DNA of 64,000 bases from Gemmatimonadaceae bacterium. GTDB taxonomy: Bacteria; Gemmatimonadota; Gemmatimonadetes; Gemmatimonadales; Gemmatimonadaceae. Location of the stretch: positions 62,001 through 126,000 of the forward strand of contig WYBP01000013.1 of NCBI GenBank assembly GCA_011525845.1, in the 5' to 3' direction. Below the pieces are notes generated by a model, which worked only from the letters and a program-made list of their open reading frames with translations, searched no databases and was not told where the DNA came from. The translations under genes and the position numbers were made by a program. How positions within the stretch are numbered: position 1 is the stretch's first letter; each line of letters starts with the position of its first letter. Positions 34,264-43,471 of the stretch are shown piece after piece.

Positions 34264-35514
34264 ATGCCAAGCCCCACGCGCCGCGCGCTCGCCGTCGGCC
34301 TGCTCCTCCTCGCCGCCTGCCGCGCCGAGCGCGTCGAGCCACCGGCCGCCGCGGCGTACCCGCACGCGCTCGACTCGATCGGCACCGTCCGCGAGATCTA
34401 CGACGGCACGCTCTCGCCGGAGCTCGCGGTCAACACCTTCCGCAACATCGACCGGCTCTTCCCGAGCCGCACGATCGCCGCGGGGGGTGCGCCGCGCGCG
34501 CTGCCGCCCGCTGCGCGGCCACTCGGTGAGATCCGCATCGCGTCCGGGGACACGACGGTGGGGCTCGAGGCGTATCTCGAGCTGGATCGCGTCGCCGCGG
34601 TGCTGGTGCTCAAGGACGGGGCGGTGGCGCTCGAGCGATACCGCTACGGGAACACGACACGCACGCGCTGGATGTCGATGTCGGTGGCGAAGTCCGTGAC
34701 CTCGACGCTGATCGGCGCGGCGCTCCGGGACGGGAGGATCCGCAGCCTCGACGACTCGGTGACGCGCTACGTGCCCGCGCTCGCGGGGAGCGCGTACGAC
34801 GGCGTGACCATCCGCGACGTGCTCCTCATGGCCTCCGGTGCGCGGTGGAGCGAGCGCTACACGGACCCGACCTCCGACCGGCGGCGCCTCCTCGAGGCGC
34901 AGCTCTCGCAGGTGCCGGGTTCGGCGATGGCGGTGATGCGGAGCCTGCCGCGCGCGGCACCGCCGGGGACGCGGAACAACTACAGCACGGGGGAGACCCA
35001 GGTGGCCGCCGAGATCCTGCGCGGCGCGCTCGGCGGCCCGCTGGCGCCCTACCTCTCGGAACGGATCTGGACGCGCGCGGGGATGGAGGCGGACGCCACC
35101 TGGTGGCTCGACTCACCCGACGGCGTGGAGATCGGCGGGAGCGGGATCAGTGCGACGCTGCGCGACTACGCGCGCTTCGGCCAGTTCATCCTCGAGGACG
35201 GCGTCGTGGCGGGGGACTCGATCCTCCCGGCCGGCTGGGCGCGCGAGGCCACGACGCCCAAGGTGCTCCGCGGCGGCGCGAAGGTGAACTACGGGTACCT
35301 CTGGTGGACGGCGATCTCCGAGCCGGCTCGCAGCCACGGTGCGTTCAACGCTGAGGGGATCCACGGGCAGTTCATCTGGATCGACCCCGCGGAGCGGGTG
35401 GTGATCGTGGTGCTGAGCGCGCGCCCGCACCCGACGGAGGGGGCGGTGGTGTCGGACTACCGGTTCTTCGATGCGGTGGTGGCGGCGCTCGCGACGGAGC
35501 CGCCGCCTCAGTAG
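34264..35514 (+). CDS. Serine beta-lactamase-family hydrolase (class C-like), lipoprotein
   Basis: 416 residues with a lipoprotein signal (RRALAVGLLLLAAC). The penicillin-binding fold shows the nucleophile motif SVAK at 140-143, NYSTGE (the Tyr-x-Thr/Asn equivalent) and HGQF in place of KTG. This combination is usual for esterase-, peptidase- or EstB-type members rather than antibiotic-resistance enzymes. The start at 34264 places the signal at the N-terminus; an in-frame earlier start at 34210 would add 18 residues before it. The 3' end overlaps the convergent dehydrogenase gene by seven bases. Confidence 0.87.
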   Translation: MPSPTRRALAVGLLLLAACRAERVEPPAAAAYPHALDSIGTVREIYDGTLSPELAVNTFRNIDRLFPSRTIAAGGAPRALPPAARPLGEIRIASGDTTVGLEAYLELDRVAAVLVLKDGAVALERYRYGNTTRTRWMSMSVAKSVTSTLIGAALRDGRIRSLDDSVTRYVPALAGSAYDGVTIRDVLLMASGARWSERYTDPTSDRRRLLEAQLSQVPGSAMAVMRSLPRAAPPGTRNNYSTGETQVAAEILRGALGGPLAPYLSERIWTRAGMEADATWWLDSPDGVEIGGSGISATLRDYARFGQFILEDGVVAGDSILPAGWAREATTPKVLRGGAKVNYGYLWWTAISEPARSHGAFNAEGIHGQFIWIDPAERVVIVVLSARPHPTEGAVVSDYRFFDAVVAALATEPPPQ

Positions 35515-36473
35515 CCGCGCGCGCGGTCCACCGTCCACTTGGGCAGGCGCCCCGCCTCGAGCTCGGCGAGGCACTCGAGGAATCCCTCGCCCGCCCCACG
35601 CACGGTGGTGGTGCCGGAGATGTGCGGCGAGATCATCACCCGCGGGTCGTCCCAGAGCGGCGACGAAGCGGGGAGGGGCTCGGTCTCGAAGACGTCGAGG
35701 GCGGCCCCCTTCAACCATCCCTGCTCCAGCGCCTCCGGCAGCGCGGACTCTTCCACGACGCGCCCGCGGCCCGCGTTGAGCAGTACGGCACCGCGGCAGC
35801 GCGAGAGCAGCTCCCTCGATACGAGACCGCGCGTCAGCGGCGTGTCGGGGACGGTCAGGACGATCCACTCCGCCTCCCCCACGAGTCGCGGAAGCTCCGC
35901 GACAGGGTGCACCTCGCGGAACGCCGGGTGGGGCGCGCCGGTGCGCGAGACCCCGGTGACGACGCAACCGAGCGCGCCGAGCGCCGCTGCGACCGCGGAC
36001 CCGATCTCTCCCGTGCCCACGACGAGCGCGCGCGTGCCCGCCACGGGTGACACCTCCAGCGGGTGCCACAGCTTCGCCCGCTGCTGCTCGAACAGGGGAA
36101 TGATCTGCAACTGGAAGGCGAGCACGCGTCCCACGGCCCACTCCGCGATCATCGGGCCGAAGCGTTCGGGAGACCTTGTCAGGAGGATCGACGGGTCGAT
36201 CGGCTCCGGGAGCAGGAAGCCGTCCACGCCCGCGCCGGTGCCGTGCACCCAGCGCACCGTCCCGAGCGACGGGTCGGACGGCGGCCGCTTGAAGCCGATG
36301 TACACCTCGGCCCACGCGAGCTCGTCCGCCGCGATCTCGTCGAACTTCGCGCCGATCACGTCCAGTTCCGGCCGCCGTTCGCGGATCCACGCGGCGAGGG
36401 GCGCGTGCAGGCCGGAGCCGATCAGGACGCGGCGCGGGGCGAAGGGGAGCGCGAAGGGCGCGGGGCTCGGCAT
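35508..36473 (-). CDS. D-2-hydroxyacid dehydrogenase
   Basis: A 321-residue NAD(P)-dependent enzyme that interconverts 2-hydroxy and 2-oxo acids. The Rossmann motif is GTGEIGSAVAAALGALGC; the catalytic set is Arg in NAGRGRVV, Glu in DVFETEPLP and His in ISPHISG. The length is normal. The group resembles glyoxylate/hydroxypyruvate reductases, which would fit with glyoxylate formed by the purine route 3 kb away, but substrate choice cannot be read from the sequence. Confidence 0.9.
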   Translation of the reverse strand: MPSPAPFALPFAPRRVLIGSGLHAPLAAWIRERRPELDVIGAKFDEIAADELAWAEVYIGFKRPPSDPSLGTVRWVHGTGAGVDGFLLPEPIDPSILLTRSPERFGPMIAEWAVGRVLAFQLQIIPLFEQQRAKLWHPLEVSPVAGTRALVVGTGEIGSAVAAALGALGCVVTGVSRTGAPHPAFREVHPVAELPRLVGEAEWIVLTVPDTPLTRGLVSRELLSRCRGAVLLNAGRGRVVEESALPEALEQGWLKGAALDVFETEPLPASSPLWDDPRVMISPHISGTTTVRGAGEGFLECLAELEAGRLPKWTVDRARGY

Positions 36474-36592
36474 GGCGCGCGTAAGCTGCCGCTCGCCGCG
36501 GGGCGCCGCAATCTTCCTTGCCTGCGCCGCGCGGGCACCCGCAGTTTCCAGTGCGCGTCACCCGCTGCATTTCCCACACCCGCCGCCATCCC

Positions 36593-38068
36593 GTGAAGCG
36601 AATCCTGCAGCTCCTCCTCGTGGCCGTCCTCGCGCTGGCCGTGGTGCTCGTGGTGAACACGCTTTGGGTCCCCGCGCCCCATCCCGCCGCGGAGCCGAGC
36701 GCGGGCGTGGCGGTGGACGAGGCGCTCGCCGCGGAGCGGCTCGGCGCGGCGGTCCGCTTCGCGACCGTCTCGTATGCGTCCGGCGCGCCGATCGACACGG
36801 CCGCGTTCCGCGGCTTCCACGCCTTCCTCGAGCGCTCCTTCCCCCTCGTGCACCAGGCGGCGCGCCGCGAGGTGCTTGGCGGCCTGAGCCTCCTGTACAC
36901 GCTGCGTGGGACGGACACCACGCTCGCCCCCGTGGTCCTGATGGGGCACATGGACGTGGTGCCGGTGCCGGAGCCGAACCTGCCGGAGTGGACGCAGCCG
37001 CCCTTCTCGGGCGCCGTGGCCGACGGGTTCGTCTGGGGGCGCGGCACACTCGATGACAAGACGACCGTGCTCGCGATCCTCGAGTCGATCGAGGGGCTCC
37101 TGGCCGAGGGGTTCACGCCGCCGCGCACGCTCTACCTCACCTTCGGCCATGACGAGGAAGTGGGGGGCCGGTACGGCGCACGGGTGATGGTCGACACGCT
37201 GGTCGCGCGCGGCGTGCGCCCCGCGTTCGTGCTCGACGAGGGCGGGTTCCTCGCGAGTGGCGTGATGCCCGGCGTGCCGGGGCGCTCGGCGATCGTCGGG
37301 ATCGCGGAGAAAGGGTACCTCTCGCTCCGGCTCCGTGCGCTCGCGCAGGGCGGGCACTCGTCGATGCCGACCGGGCGCACCGCGATCGGGGCGCTGAGCC
37401 GCGCGATCGCGAGGCTCGAGGCGGAGCCGTTCCCCTCCTCGCTCGACGGCCCGACGCGCGGGATGCTGGAGGCGATGGCCCCGTACTCCCCGTTCTCGAC
37501 GCGTCTCGTACTCGCGAACCTCTGGCTCACCGAGCCGCTCGTGCGGAGCCAGCTCGCGAAGAACCCGCTCGGTGCGGCGCTCATGCACACCACCACCTCG
37601 CCGACCATCCTCGCGGCCGGCGTGAAGGACAACGTCCTGCCGCCCGAGGCCACGGCGGTGGTGAACTTCCGGATCCGCCCGGGGGAGACGCAGCAGAGCG
37701 TGATGGAGAAGGTGCGGCGCACCATCGCGGACACGATGATCCACGTGGAGCCCACGGACAGTGCGCGCACCGATCCCTCGCCCGTGTCGGATGTGGGTTC
37801 GGACGCGTATGCGCTCATCGCGACGACCATCCGTGCGATGGTACCCGGGGAGCGGGTGCCCGTGCTCCCCTACCTCGTGATGGGTGGGACGGACGCGAAG
37901 TACTGGGGCCCGCACTCCGACAAGGTGTTCCGGTTCCTCGCCGTGCCCTTCGGCGAGGGAGATGTCGGGCGCGTGCATGGCGTGAACGAACGGATCGCGG
38001 TCAAGGACTATGCGGTGGCGGTCGGGTTCTTCTCGCGGCTCATCCGCGGACTGGAGGCGCTCCCATGA
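36593..38068 (+). CDS. M20-family metallopeptidase/amidohydrolase, membrane-anchored (PM20D1/Cps1-like)
   Basis: A 491-residue dinuclear zinc hydrolase. An N-terminal anchor (RILQLLLVAVLALAVVLVVNTLW) precedes the catalytic domain with GHMDVVPVP, WGRGTLDDK, GHDEEVGG and a late GGTDAKYW. The WxxxPF (WTQPPFSG) segment between the first motifs matches the carboxypeptidase S/PM20D1 group, which cleaves N-acyl amino acids or Gly-X peptides. The GTG start is chosen so the anchor lies at the N-terminus; no ribosome site is clear. The stop overlaps the next M20 gene (ATGA). Confidence 0.88.
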   Translation: MKRILQLLLVAVLALAVVLVVNTLWVPAPHPAAEPSAGVAVDEALAAERLGAAVRFATVSYASGAPIDTAAFRGFHAFLERSFPLVHQAARREVLGGLSLLYTLRGTDTTLAPVVLMGHMDVVPVPEPNLPEWTQPPFSGAVADGFVWGRGTLDDKTTVLAILESIEGLLAEGFTPPRTLYLTFGHDEEVGGRYGARVMVDTLVARGVRPAFVLDEGGFLASGVMPGVPGRSAIVGIAEKGYLSLRLRALAQGGHSSMPTGRTAIGALSRAIARLEAEPFPSSLDGPTRGMLEAMAPYSPFSTRLVLANLWLTEPLVRSQLAKNPLGAALMHTTTSPTILAAGVKDNVLPPEATAVVNFRIRPGETQQSVMEKVRRTIADTMIHVEPTDSARTDPSPVSDVGSDAYALIATTIRAMVPGERVPVLPYLVMGGTDAKYWGPHSDKVFRFLAVPFGEGDVGRVHGVNERIAVKDYAVAVGFFSRLIRGLEALP

Positions 38069-39426
38069 GACGACGGACCTTCCTGCAGCATGCGGCGGCG
38101 GCCGCCGCGCTCCCGCTCGTTCCTGGCGCCGCCGGCGCAGCAGCCGGCGCAGCAGCCGGCGCAGCCGTCGACGCGGGCGTCCGAGGTACGAGCGGGAGCC
38201 CCGGCCGTGCCCCACTGCGCGTGAACGCCGAGCGGTTGAACGGGTGGCTCGCGCGCTTCGACTCGATCGGGCGGACGAGCGGCGGGATCAACCGCGTGGC
38301 GTACTCCGAGGCGGACCTGGCCGGGCGCGCGTTCACACTGGACCTCTTCCGGCAGGCCGGGCTCACGCCGCGCATCGACGCGGCGGGGAACATCTTCGGG
38401 CGCGTCGCCGGCACCGACCCCGCGCGCAAGCCGATCCTGATCGGCTCGCACGTCGACTCCGTGACCGACGGCGGGAACTACGACGGGCCCGTGGGCTCGT
38501 TCGCGGCGATCGAGGTGGCGCGGAGCCTCCAGGAACAGGGCGTGCGGCTCCGGCATCCGGTGGACGTGGTCGTCTGGCAGAACGAGGAGGGCGGGACCGT
38601 GGGGAGCATGCTCGCGGTCGGTGCGCTCAAGGACGGGGACCTCGACCGCGTGGCGCGCTCGGGGAAGACGCTGCGCGAGGGGATCGCCCTCTGCGGCGGC
38701 GACGTGACCCGGCTCTCCGAGGCGGTGCTCCAGCGCGGCGACCTCGCCTGCTACATGGAGCTGCACATCGAGCAGGGCGGGCTGCTCGAACGCGCCGGCC
38801 TGCAGATCGGGGTGGTGCAGGGGATCGTGGGCATCCGGTGGTTCGAGGTGACGATCGACGGGTTCGCGAACCACGCGGGCGCGACGCCGATGGACCAGCG
38901 CCAGGACGCGATGCTCGCCGCGGCGAAGTACACGGTGGCCGTGAACGACGCGATCCGCGGCGAGCCGGGCCGGCAGGTGGGCACGGTGGGCCGCCTCGTG
39001 GCGACGCCGAACACCACCAACGTGATCCCCCAGCGCGTGGTGCTCACGATCGACCTGCGCGACCTCGAGCAGGCCAAGATCGACCGGTTCACCGCGACGT
39101 TCGAGCGCCTGGGGCGCGAGATCGGCGCGGCGACGGACACGCGCTTCGCGTTCCGGCAGACCTCCAACAACGCGCCCGCCATCGCGGACGCGCGGGTGCA
39201 GGGATGGATCGACGCCAGCGCGGCGGCGCTCGGCCTCACACGGCAGCGGATGCCGAGCGGGGCGGGGCACGATGCGCAGGAGATCGCGCACGTCGCGCCG
39301 ATGGGGATGATCTTCGTGCCGAGCGTGGGCGGGATCAGCCACTCGCCGCGGGAGTTCACGAAGCCGGAGGACGTGGCGCACGGGGCGAACGTGCTGCTCA
39401 ACGCCGTGATCGCCGCGGACGCCTGA
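38065..39426 (+). CDS. Exported M20 hydrolase of the allantoate amidohydrolase/carbamoylase group
   Basis: 453 residues. It begins with a twin-arginine-like signal (RRRTFLQHAAAAAALPLVPGAAGA). The catalytic part matches N-carbamoyl-amino-acid hydrolases and AllC: GSHVDSVTDGGNYDGPVGS, QNEEGG, MELHIEQGG, NHAGATPMD and the closing GISHSPREF. A 12-base tandem repeat (38131-38164) encodes the AGAA linker after the signal. Cytoplasmic AllC works on allantoate, but export and the presence of allantoicase in the window argue for another N-carbamoyl or ureido substrate. It is coupled to the preceding M20 gene by ATGA. Confidence 0.87.
   Translation: MRRRTFLQHAAAAAALPLVPGAAGAAAGAAAGAAVDAGVRGTSGSPGRAPLRVNAERLNGWLARFDSIGRTSGGINRVAYSEADLAGRAFTLDLFRQAGLTPRIDAAGNIFGRVAGTDPARKPILIGSHVDSVTDGGNYDGPVGSFAAIEVARSLQEQGVRLRHPVDVVVWQNEEGGTVGSMLAVGALKDGDLDRVARSGKTLREGIALCGGDVTRLSEAVLQRGDLACYMELHIEQGGLLERAGLQIGVVQGIVGIRWFEVTIDGFANHAGATPMDQRQDAMLAAAKYTVAVNDAIRGEPGRQVGTVGRLVATPNTTNVIPQRVVLTIDLRDLEQAKIDRFTATFERLGREIGAATDTRFAFRQTSNNAPAIADARVQGWIDASAAALGLTRQRMPSGAGHDAQEIAHVAPMGMIFVPSVGGISHSPREFTKPEDVAHGANVLLNAVIAADA
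38131..38164 (+). repeat. 12-base tandem repeat inside the exported M20 hydrolase gene
   Basis: The unit GCCGGCGCAGCA occurs almost three times in a row and encodes repeated Ala-Gly-Ala-Ala in the linker directly after the signal peptide. Its length being a multiple of three, copy changes would keep the frame. Confidence 0.75.
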
Positions 39427-39499
39427 GGAGAGGGAGCTTCCGCTGAGCATCATCTTCTGGCTGTCGGCCGCCGTTCGCCTGGGTGCCACCGTCTGGGCG

Positions 39500-42277
39500 G
39501 TGGCCCTCTGGCGCCGCCATCGCGACTGGCGCATGGGCCTCGTCACGGCGCTCGCCGTGATCGACCTGGCGCTCCAGTTCCGTCCGGGCCGGGTCTCGTT
39601 CAACCCCACGCCGTTCAACGCGCTCGTCCTGGTGATCGTGACGACGGCGCTGGTGCTCACGATCTACGTCGTCGAGCGGCTCATCGTGCTCGAGCGGGAG
39701 AGCGCCGAGCTGGCGCGCCGTCGCGGGCAGGACTTCGAGCTCCTCTACGAGCAGGCCTCCGACGGGATCTTCGTGACGACGCCGGAGCTCCGGTTCCTGC
39801 ACGGCAGCGCGCGCGGGCTGGCCATGATCGGCTACTCGCTCGACGAACTGCGCACGCGCACGCTCGACGACATCACCGCGCCGGACGAGCGCGAGGCGAT
39901 GCGCGCGCGGGTCGCGGGTTCCGCGCCCGGCGGCTCGTTGGCATCGCGCCGCCGGCTGGTGCGCAAGGACGGCAGTTCCCTGTCGGTCGAGGTCGGCGCC
40001 ACGCGGATGGCGGATGGCCGCTGGGTCGCCATCGTCCGCGACGTCACCGCGCGCGTGGCGGCGGAGACGGAGCTCGCGGCCAAGGAGGCGATGCTCGCCC
40101 AGCTCGTCAGCTCCTACCCCGGGGTGATCTACCACGGGCGGCGGGACGACCGCTGGGTGATGGACTACGTGACCGACGGGTGCGTCGCCCTCACTGGCTA
40201 TGAGGCCGGCGAGCTCCAGTTCGATGGCGTCCCCGCGCTCGTCGGCATCGTCCACCCGGACGACAGGGACTGGCTGGTAGAGAACTGCGCGCGGGCGATC
40301 GCCCAGCGACTCCCCTGCCGGAACGAGTACCGCATCGTCACGAAGGACCGCACCGTGCGCTGGGTCTTCGAGCAGGCAGAGGGGACGTACGACGCGCAGG
40401 GTGCGCTCGTGGGCGTCGCCGGCTACCTCTCGGACATCAGCGCGCGGAAGGAGTCCGAGGCGCAGGTGCGCAGGAGCGAGCGGTCGCTCGCGCTCGCGCA
40501 GCGCACCGCCCAGCTCGGCTCCTGGCGGTGGGATGCGCCGGGCGGGACCCTGGAGGGGTCGGACGAGCTGTTCCGCATCCATGGCCTGGCGCCGGGGGGG
40601 CCGCTGCCGGAGTCCGAGCAGTACCTCGCGCTGGTCCACGAGGAGGATCGCACGGCGCTGAGGGAATCGCTCGCCGGGATATGCGAGGGGATCCAGGGTC
40701 CCGACCTCCACTTCCGAGTCCGCCGGCCGGATGGCGCCGTGCGCCACCTGCACGCCGCGTATGTGATCGACCGAGGCGAGGCCGACGAGCTCACGGGCGC
40801 GCACGGCGTCGTCCAGGACGTGACCGAGCACTGGCGGGCGCAGGAGGCGCTGCGGGAGAGCGAGGCTAACTACCGGTTGCTCTTCGAGCACGCCGGCGAG
40901 GCCGTGATCGTGGTGGATCGCGAGCGACGTGTCCACCTCGCCAACGCGCGCGTGGTGGAGCTGCTGGATCGCCCGCTCGAGCGGATCCGCGGGCGCCACG
41001 TGCGCGAGTGCCTCACCGCAGGGGACGCGGACGTGGCGCTGGCGCAGCTGGACGAGGTCTTCGCCACGGGTGTGCCGGTCGAAGCGGAGGTCACGCTCGA
41101 CTTCCCCGCCGGGAGGCGCCTGCTGCGCCGGACGATCCGCCCGGTCGGGGTGAATGGCGGCACCCGGTTCGCCATCGTGTTCGAGAACGACATCACGGAC
41201 CAGCGCGCGCTGCAGTCGGCCCTCGAGGCGAGTGCGCGGCGTGCGCGGCAGTTGCTCGAGACCACGCAGGAGGGCTTCATCCTCGCGGACGACCGCGGCG
41301 TGATCGTCGAGGTGAACGCCGCCTACGCCGCGATGGTCGGGTACGCCGCAGCGGAACTGGTCGGCCGCTCGATCACGAGCATGGAGGCCGAGCTGGACGA
41401 GGCGGCCGTCGCGGCGCGCATCGCGACGATGCTGCGGGAGGGCGGCGCCCGCTTCGTCACGCATCATCGCCGCAAGGACGGGACGCGGGTGGTGCTGCAG
41501 GTCAGCGCGGCCGTGCTCACCCAGGACGAGGGCGCGCTCGTCGCGGCGTTCGTCCGCGACATCACTGAGGAGCGCACGCGGGAGGCGCAGCTCGAGAGCT
41601 CCCGCCAACAGCTGCGCGCGCTCGCCGCCCGTCTCGAGGCCGTGCGCGAGGAGGAGCGCACGAACGTGGCGCGCGAGATCCACGACGAGCTGGGGCAGGG
41701 GTTGACGAGCCTCAAGCTCGACCTCGCGTGGCTGCGCGACCAGCTGCCGGCCACCAAGCGCGCGGCGCGCGCCCGCGGGGCGGCGACCCTCGACGAGGTG
41801 GACCGGATGATCGACGCCGTGCGCGCCCTCGCGGCCCGGCTGCGGCCCGCGATCCTCGACGACCTCGGCCTGGTCCCCGCCGTCGAGTGGCAGGCCGCAC
41901 GGATCCTCGAGCGCGCCGGCCTCTCCTGGCAGGGGACCTTCGAGCTGTCCGGCGGGGTCTCCCCCGAGCAGGCCACGACCCTCTTCCGGATCTTCCAGGA
42001 GGCCGTGACGAACGTGGTGCGCCACGCGCACGCGACGCACGTGGATGTCTCGCTCCGCGGGTCGGACGATGTGGTGGAGCTGCGCGTCGCCGACGACGGG
42101 CGCGGGTTCGAGGGGGACCCCGACGCTCCTGACGCCCACGAGGGCCACCTGGGCCTCCTGGGGATGCGGGAGCGGGCGTCCGGCGCCGGCGGTAGCTTCG
42201 AGATTCGCGCGCGGGCCGGCGGGGGCACGGAAGTGATCGCCCGCATCCCGCGAGCCGGCCCGGGAGGGAGTGCATGA
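39500..42277 (+). CDS. Multi-PAS sensor histidine kinase (HisKA_3/NarX type)
   Basis: 925 residues from the first GTG. N-terminal membrane helices are followed by five consecutive PAS/PAC units (about 78-195, 196-320, 325-450, 455-575 and 580-700). PAC ends such as VRDVTARVAAE, LSDISARKES, VQDVTEHWRAQ, ENDITDQRAL and VRDITEERTRE mark the borders. The dimerisation domain has REIHDELGQG with phosphorylated His728, and the ATPase domain ends in LGLLGMRERA. An upstream CTG at 39443, with GGGAG six bases before it, would add 19 residues and complete a first membrane helix (IIFWLSAAVRLGATVWAVAL), so the true start may be there. The stop overlaps the regulator gene (ATGA). Confidence 0.9.
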   Translation: MALWRRHRDWRMGLVTALAVIDLALQFRPGRVSFNPTPFNALVLVIVTTALVLTIYVVERLIVLERESAELARRRGQDFELLYEQASDGIFVTTPELRFLHGSARGLAMIGYSLDELRTRTLDDITAPDEREAMRARVAGSAPGGSLASRRRLVRKDGSSLSVEVGATRMADGRWVAIVRDVTARVAAETELAAKEAMLAQLVSSYPGVIYHGRRDDRWVMDYVTDGCVALTGYEAGELQFDGVPALVGIVHPDDRDWLVENCARAIAQRLPCRNEYRIVTKDRTVRWVFEQAEGTYDAQGALVGVAGYLSDISARKESEAQVRRSERSLALAQRTAQLGSWRWDAPGGTLEGSDELFRIHGLAPGGPLPESEQYLALVHEEDRTALRESLAGICEGIQGPDLHFRVRRPDGAVRHLHAAYVIDRGEADELTGAHGVVQDVTEHWRAQEALRESEANYRLLFEHAGEAVIVVDRERRVHLANARVVELLDRPLERIRGRHVRECLTAGDADVALAQLDEVFATGVPVEAEVTLDFPAGRRLLRRTIRPVGVNGGTRFAIVFENDITDQRALQSALEASARRARQLLETTQEGFILADDRGVIVEVNAAYAAMVGYAAAELVGRSITSMEAELDEAAVAARIATMLREGGARFVTHHRRKDGTRVVLQVSAAVLTQDEGALVAAFVRDITEERTREAQLESSRQQLRALAARLEAVREEERTNVAREIHDELGQGLTSLKLDLAWLRDQLPATKRAARARGAATLDEVDRMIDAVRALAARLRPAILDDLGLVPAVEWQAARILERAGLSWQGTFELSGGVSPEQATTLFRIFQEAVTNVVRHAHATHVDVSLRGSDDVVELRVADDGRGFEGDPDAPDAHEGHLGLLGMRERASGAGGSFEIRARAGGGTEVIARIPRAGPGGSA

Positions 42278-42912
42278 TCCGGATCATCCTCGCGGACGAC
42301 CACGCCCTGGTGCGCGAGGGGATAAACCGCCTCCTCTCGGCGCACGCCGACATGCGCGTGGTGGCGCAGGCGGCCACCGGGGACGAGGTCATCGCGCACT
42401 GTGCGCAGGTGCCGGCGGACGTCCTCCTGCTCGATGTCTCGATGCCCGGGCCGGGCTTCCTCGCGGTGCTCGAGACCGTGCGCGCGGCGGGGCGGGTGCA
42501 CGTGCTCGTGGTCAGTGCGCACGCCGAGGCGCGGTACGCGCGTACCGCCCTGCGCGCCGGCGCCGCGGGGTACCTCGCCAAGGAACACTCGGCGGACGAG
42601 CTCGCGGTCGCGGTGCGGCGCGTGGCCGCCGGCGGTCGCTACATCTCGCCCCGGCTGGCCGACCTCCTCGCGGATGACGTCGCCGCGGGCGGGCGGAGCG
42701 CGGGCGGCGAGCCCGCCCTCTCGGACCGCGAACTGCAGGTGATCGGCCTCATCGGATCCGGGCTGGGCGTGAAGGAGATCGGTGCGAGGCTGGGGATCAG
42801 CCCGAAGACGGTCAGCACCTACCGCCGCCGCCTCCTGGACAAGCTCTCGCTCGGCACGACCGCCGACCTCATCCGGTACGCCGTGGACCAGGGGCTCGTG
42901 GACGGCCTGTAG
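42274..42912 (+). CDS. LuxR/NarL-family response regulator
   Basis: A 212-residue transcription factor. The receiver domain has ADDHALVREG and the phospho-acceptor Asp54 (LLLDVSMP). The C-terminal LuxR helix-turn-helix (about 140-205) reads LSDRELQVIGLIGSGLGVKEIGARLGISPKTVSTYRRRLLDKL. Four-base overlap with the multi-PAS kinase makes that its cognate partner with high likelihood. Target genes are unknown. Confidence 0.95.
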   Translation: MIRIILADDHALVREGINRLLSAHADMRVVAQAATGDEVIAHCAQVPADVLLLDVSMPGPGFLAVLETVRAAGRVHVLVVSAHAEARYARTALRAGAAGYLAKEHSADELAVAVRRVAAGGRYISPRLADLLADDVAAGGRSAGGEPALSDRELQVIGLIGSGLGVKEIGARLGISPKTVSTYRRRLLDKLSLGTTADLIRYAVDQGLVDGL

Positions 42913-43063
42913 GCCGGAGACGGACAGCGCGTCGGCAGGTGCCGACCGGCGAGTCCCGCTGATCGCACGACGGCGCAGGCGTCCGCCCGATGGGTGCGCC
43001 TGCCCGCGGGGTGCATGGTACGGGGGATGACATCCCCCAACCCGCACTCCCGCGAGGCTCCCT

Positions 43064-43471
43064 GTGCCCGTCACCACCTATCGGGTCGTGATCGCCGATG
43101 ACAGCGCGCGCCTGCGCGACCTGCTGCGCGACCAGCTCGAGGCGATCGAGGGCGTCCAGGTGACGGGGTGCGCCGCCGACGGCGCCGAGGCGATCGACCT
43201 GGTCCGCCGCCTGAGGCCCGACCTGCTCGTCCTGGACGTGCGCATGCCGCGCGCGAGCGGCTTCCGGGTGATGGAGGAACTGCGCGACTCCCGGGAGCTG
43301 CCGACCGTCGTCGTCTGCACCAACTACCCGTTCCCGGAGTATGAGGCGCGCGCCAGGGCGCTCGGCGCCACGCACTTCGTGGACAAGGGGAAGGACCTCG
43401 CGCGCGTTCCCGACCTCATCACGGTCCTCGCGGCCGATGCGCGACGCGGGAGGTCCGATGCCGGAGAGTAG
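43064..43471 (+). CDS. Single-domain response regulator
   Basis: A 135-residue receiver-only protein: IADDSARLRDLLRDQL, phospho-acceptor Asp58 (LVLDVRMP), Thr in VVVCTNYPFPEY and Lys in FVDKGKDL. It has no output domain, so it acts by protein contact or as part of a phosphorelay. The GTG start lies 151 bases after the LuxR regulator. Its 3' end overlaps the hybrid kinase gene by 14 bases, linking it to that kinase. Confidence 0.93.
   Translation: MPVTTYRVVIADDSARLRDLLRDQLEAIEGVQVTGCAADGAEAIDLVRRLRPDLLVLDVRMPRASGFRVMEELRDSRELPTVVVCTNYPFPEYEARARALGATHFVDKGKDLARVPDLITVLAADARRGRSDAGE

Noticed and set aside
34264-35514. Antibiotic-resistance beta-lactamase
   Set aside because: It has SxxK but HG-type and YST motifs usual for esterase/peptidase relatives. 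There is no resistance context.
38065-39426. Calling this gene cytoplasmic allantoate amidohydrolase of the purine pathway
   Set aside because: It has an export signal, lies 6 kb away from the ureide genes, and the window already has an allantoicase for allantoate.
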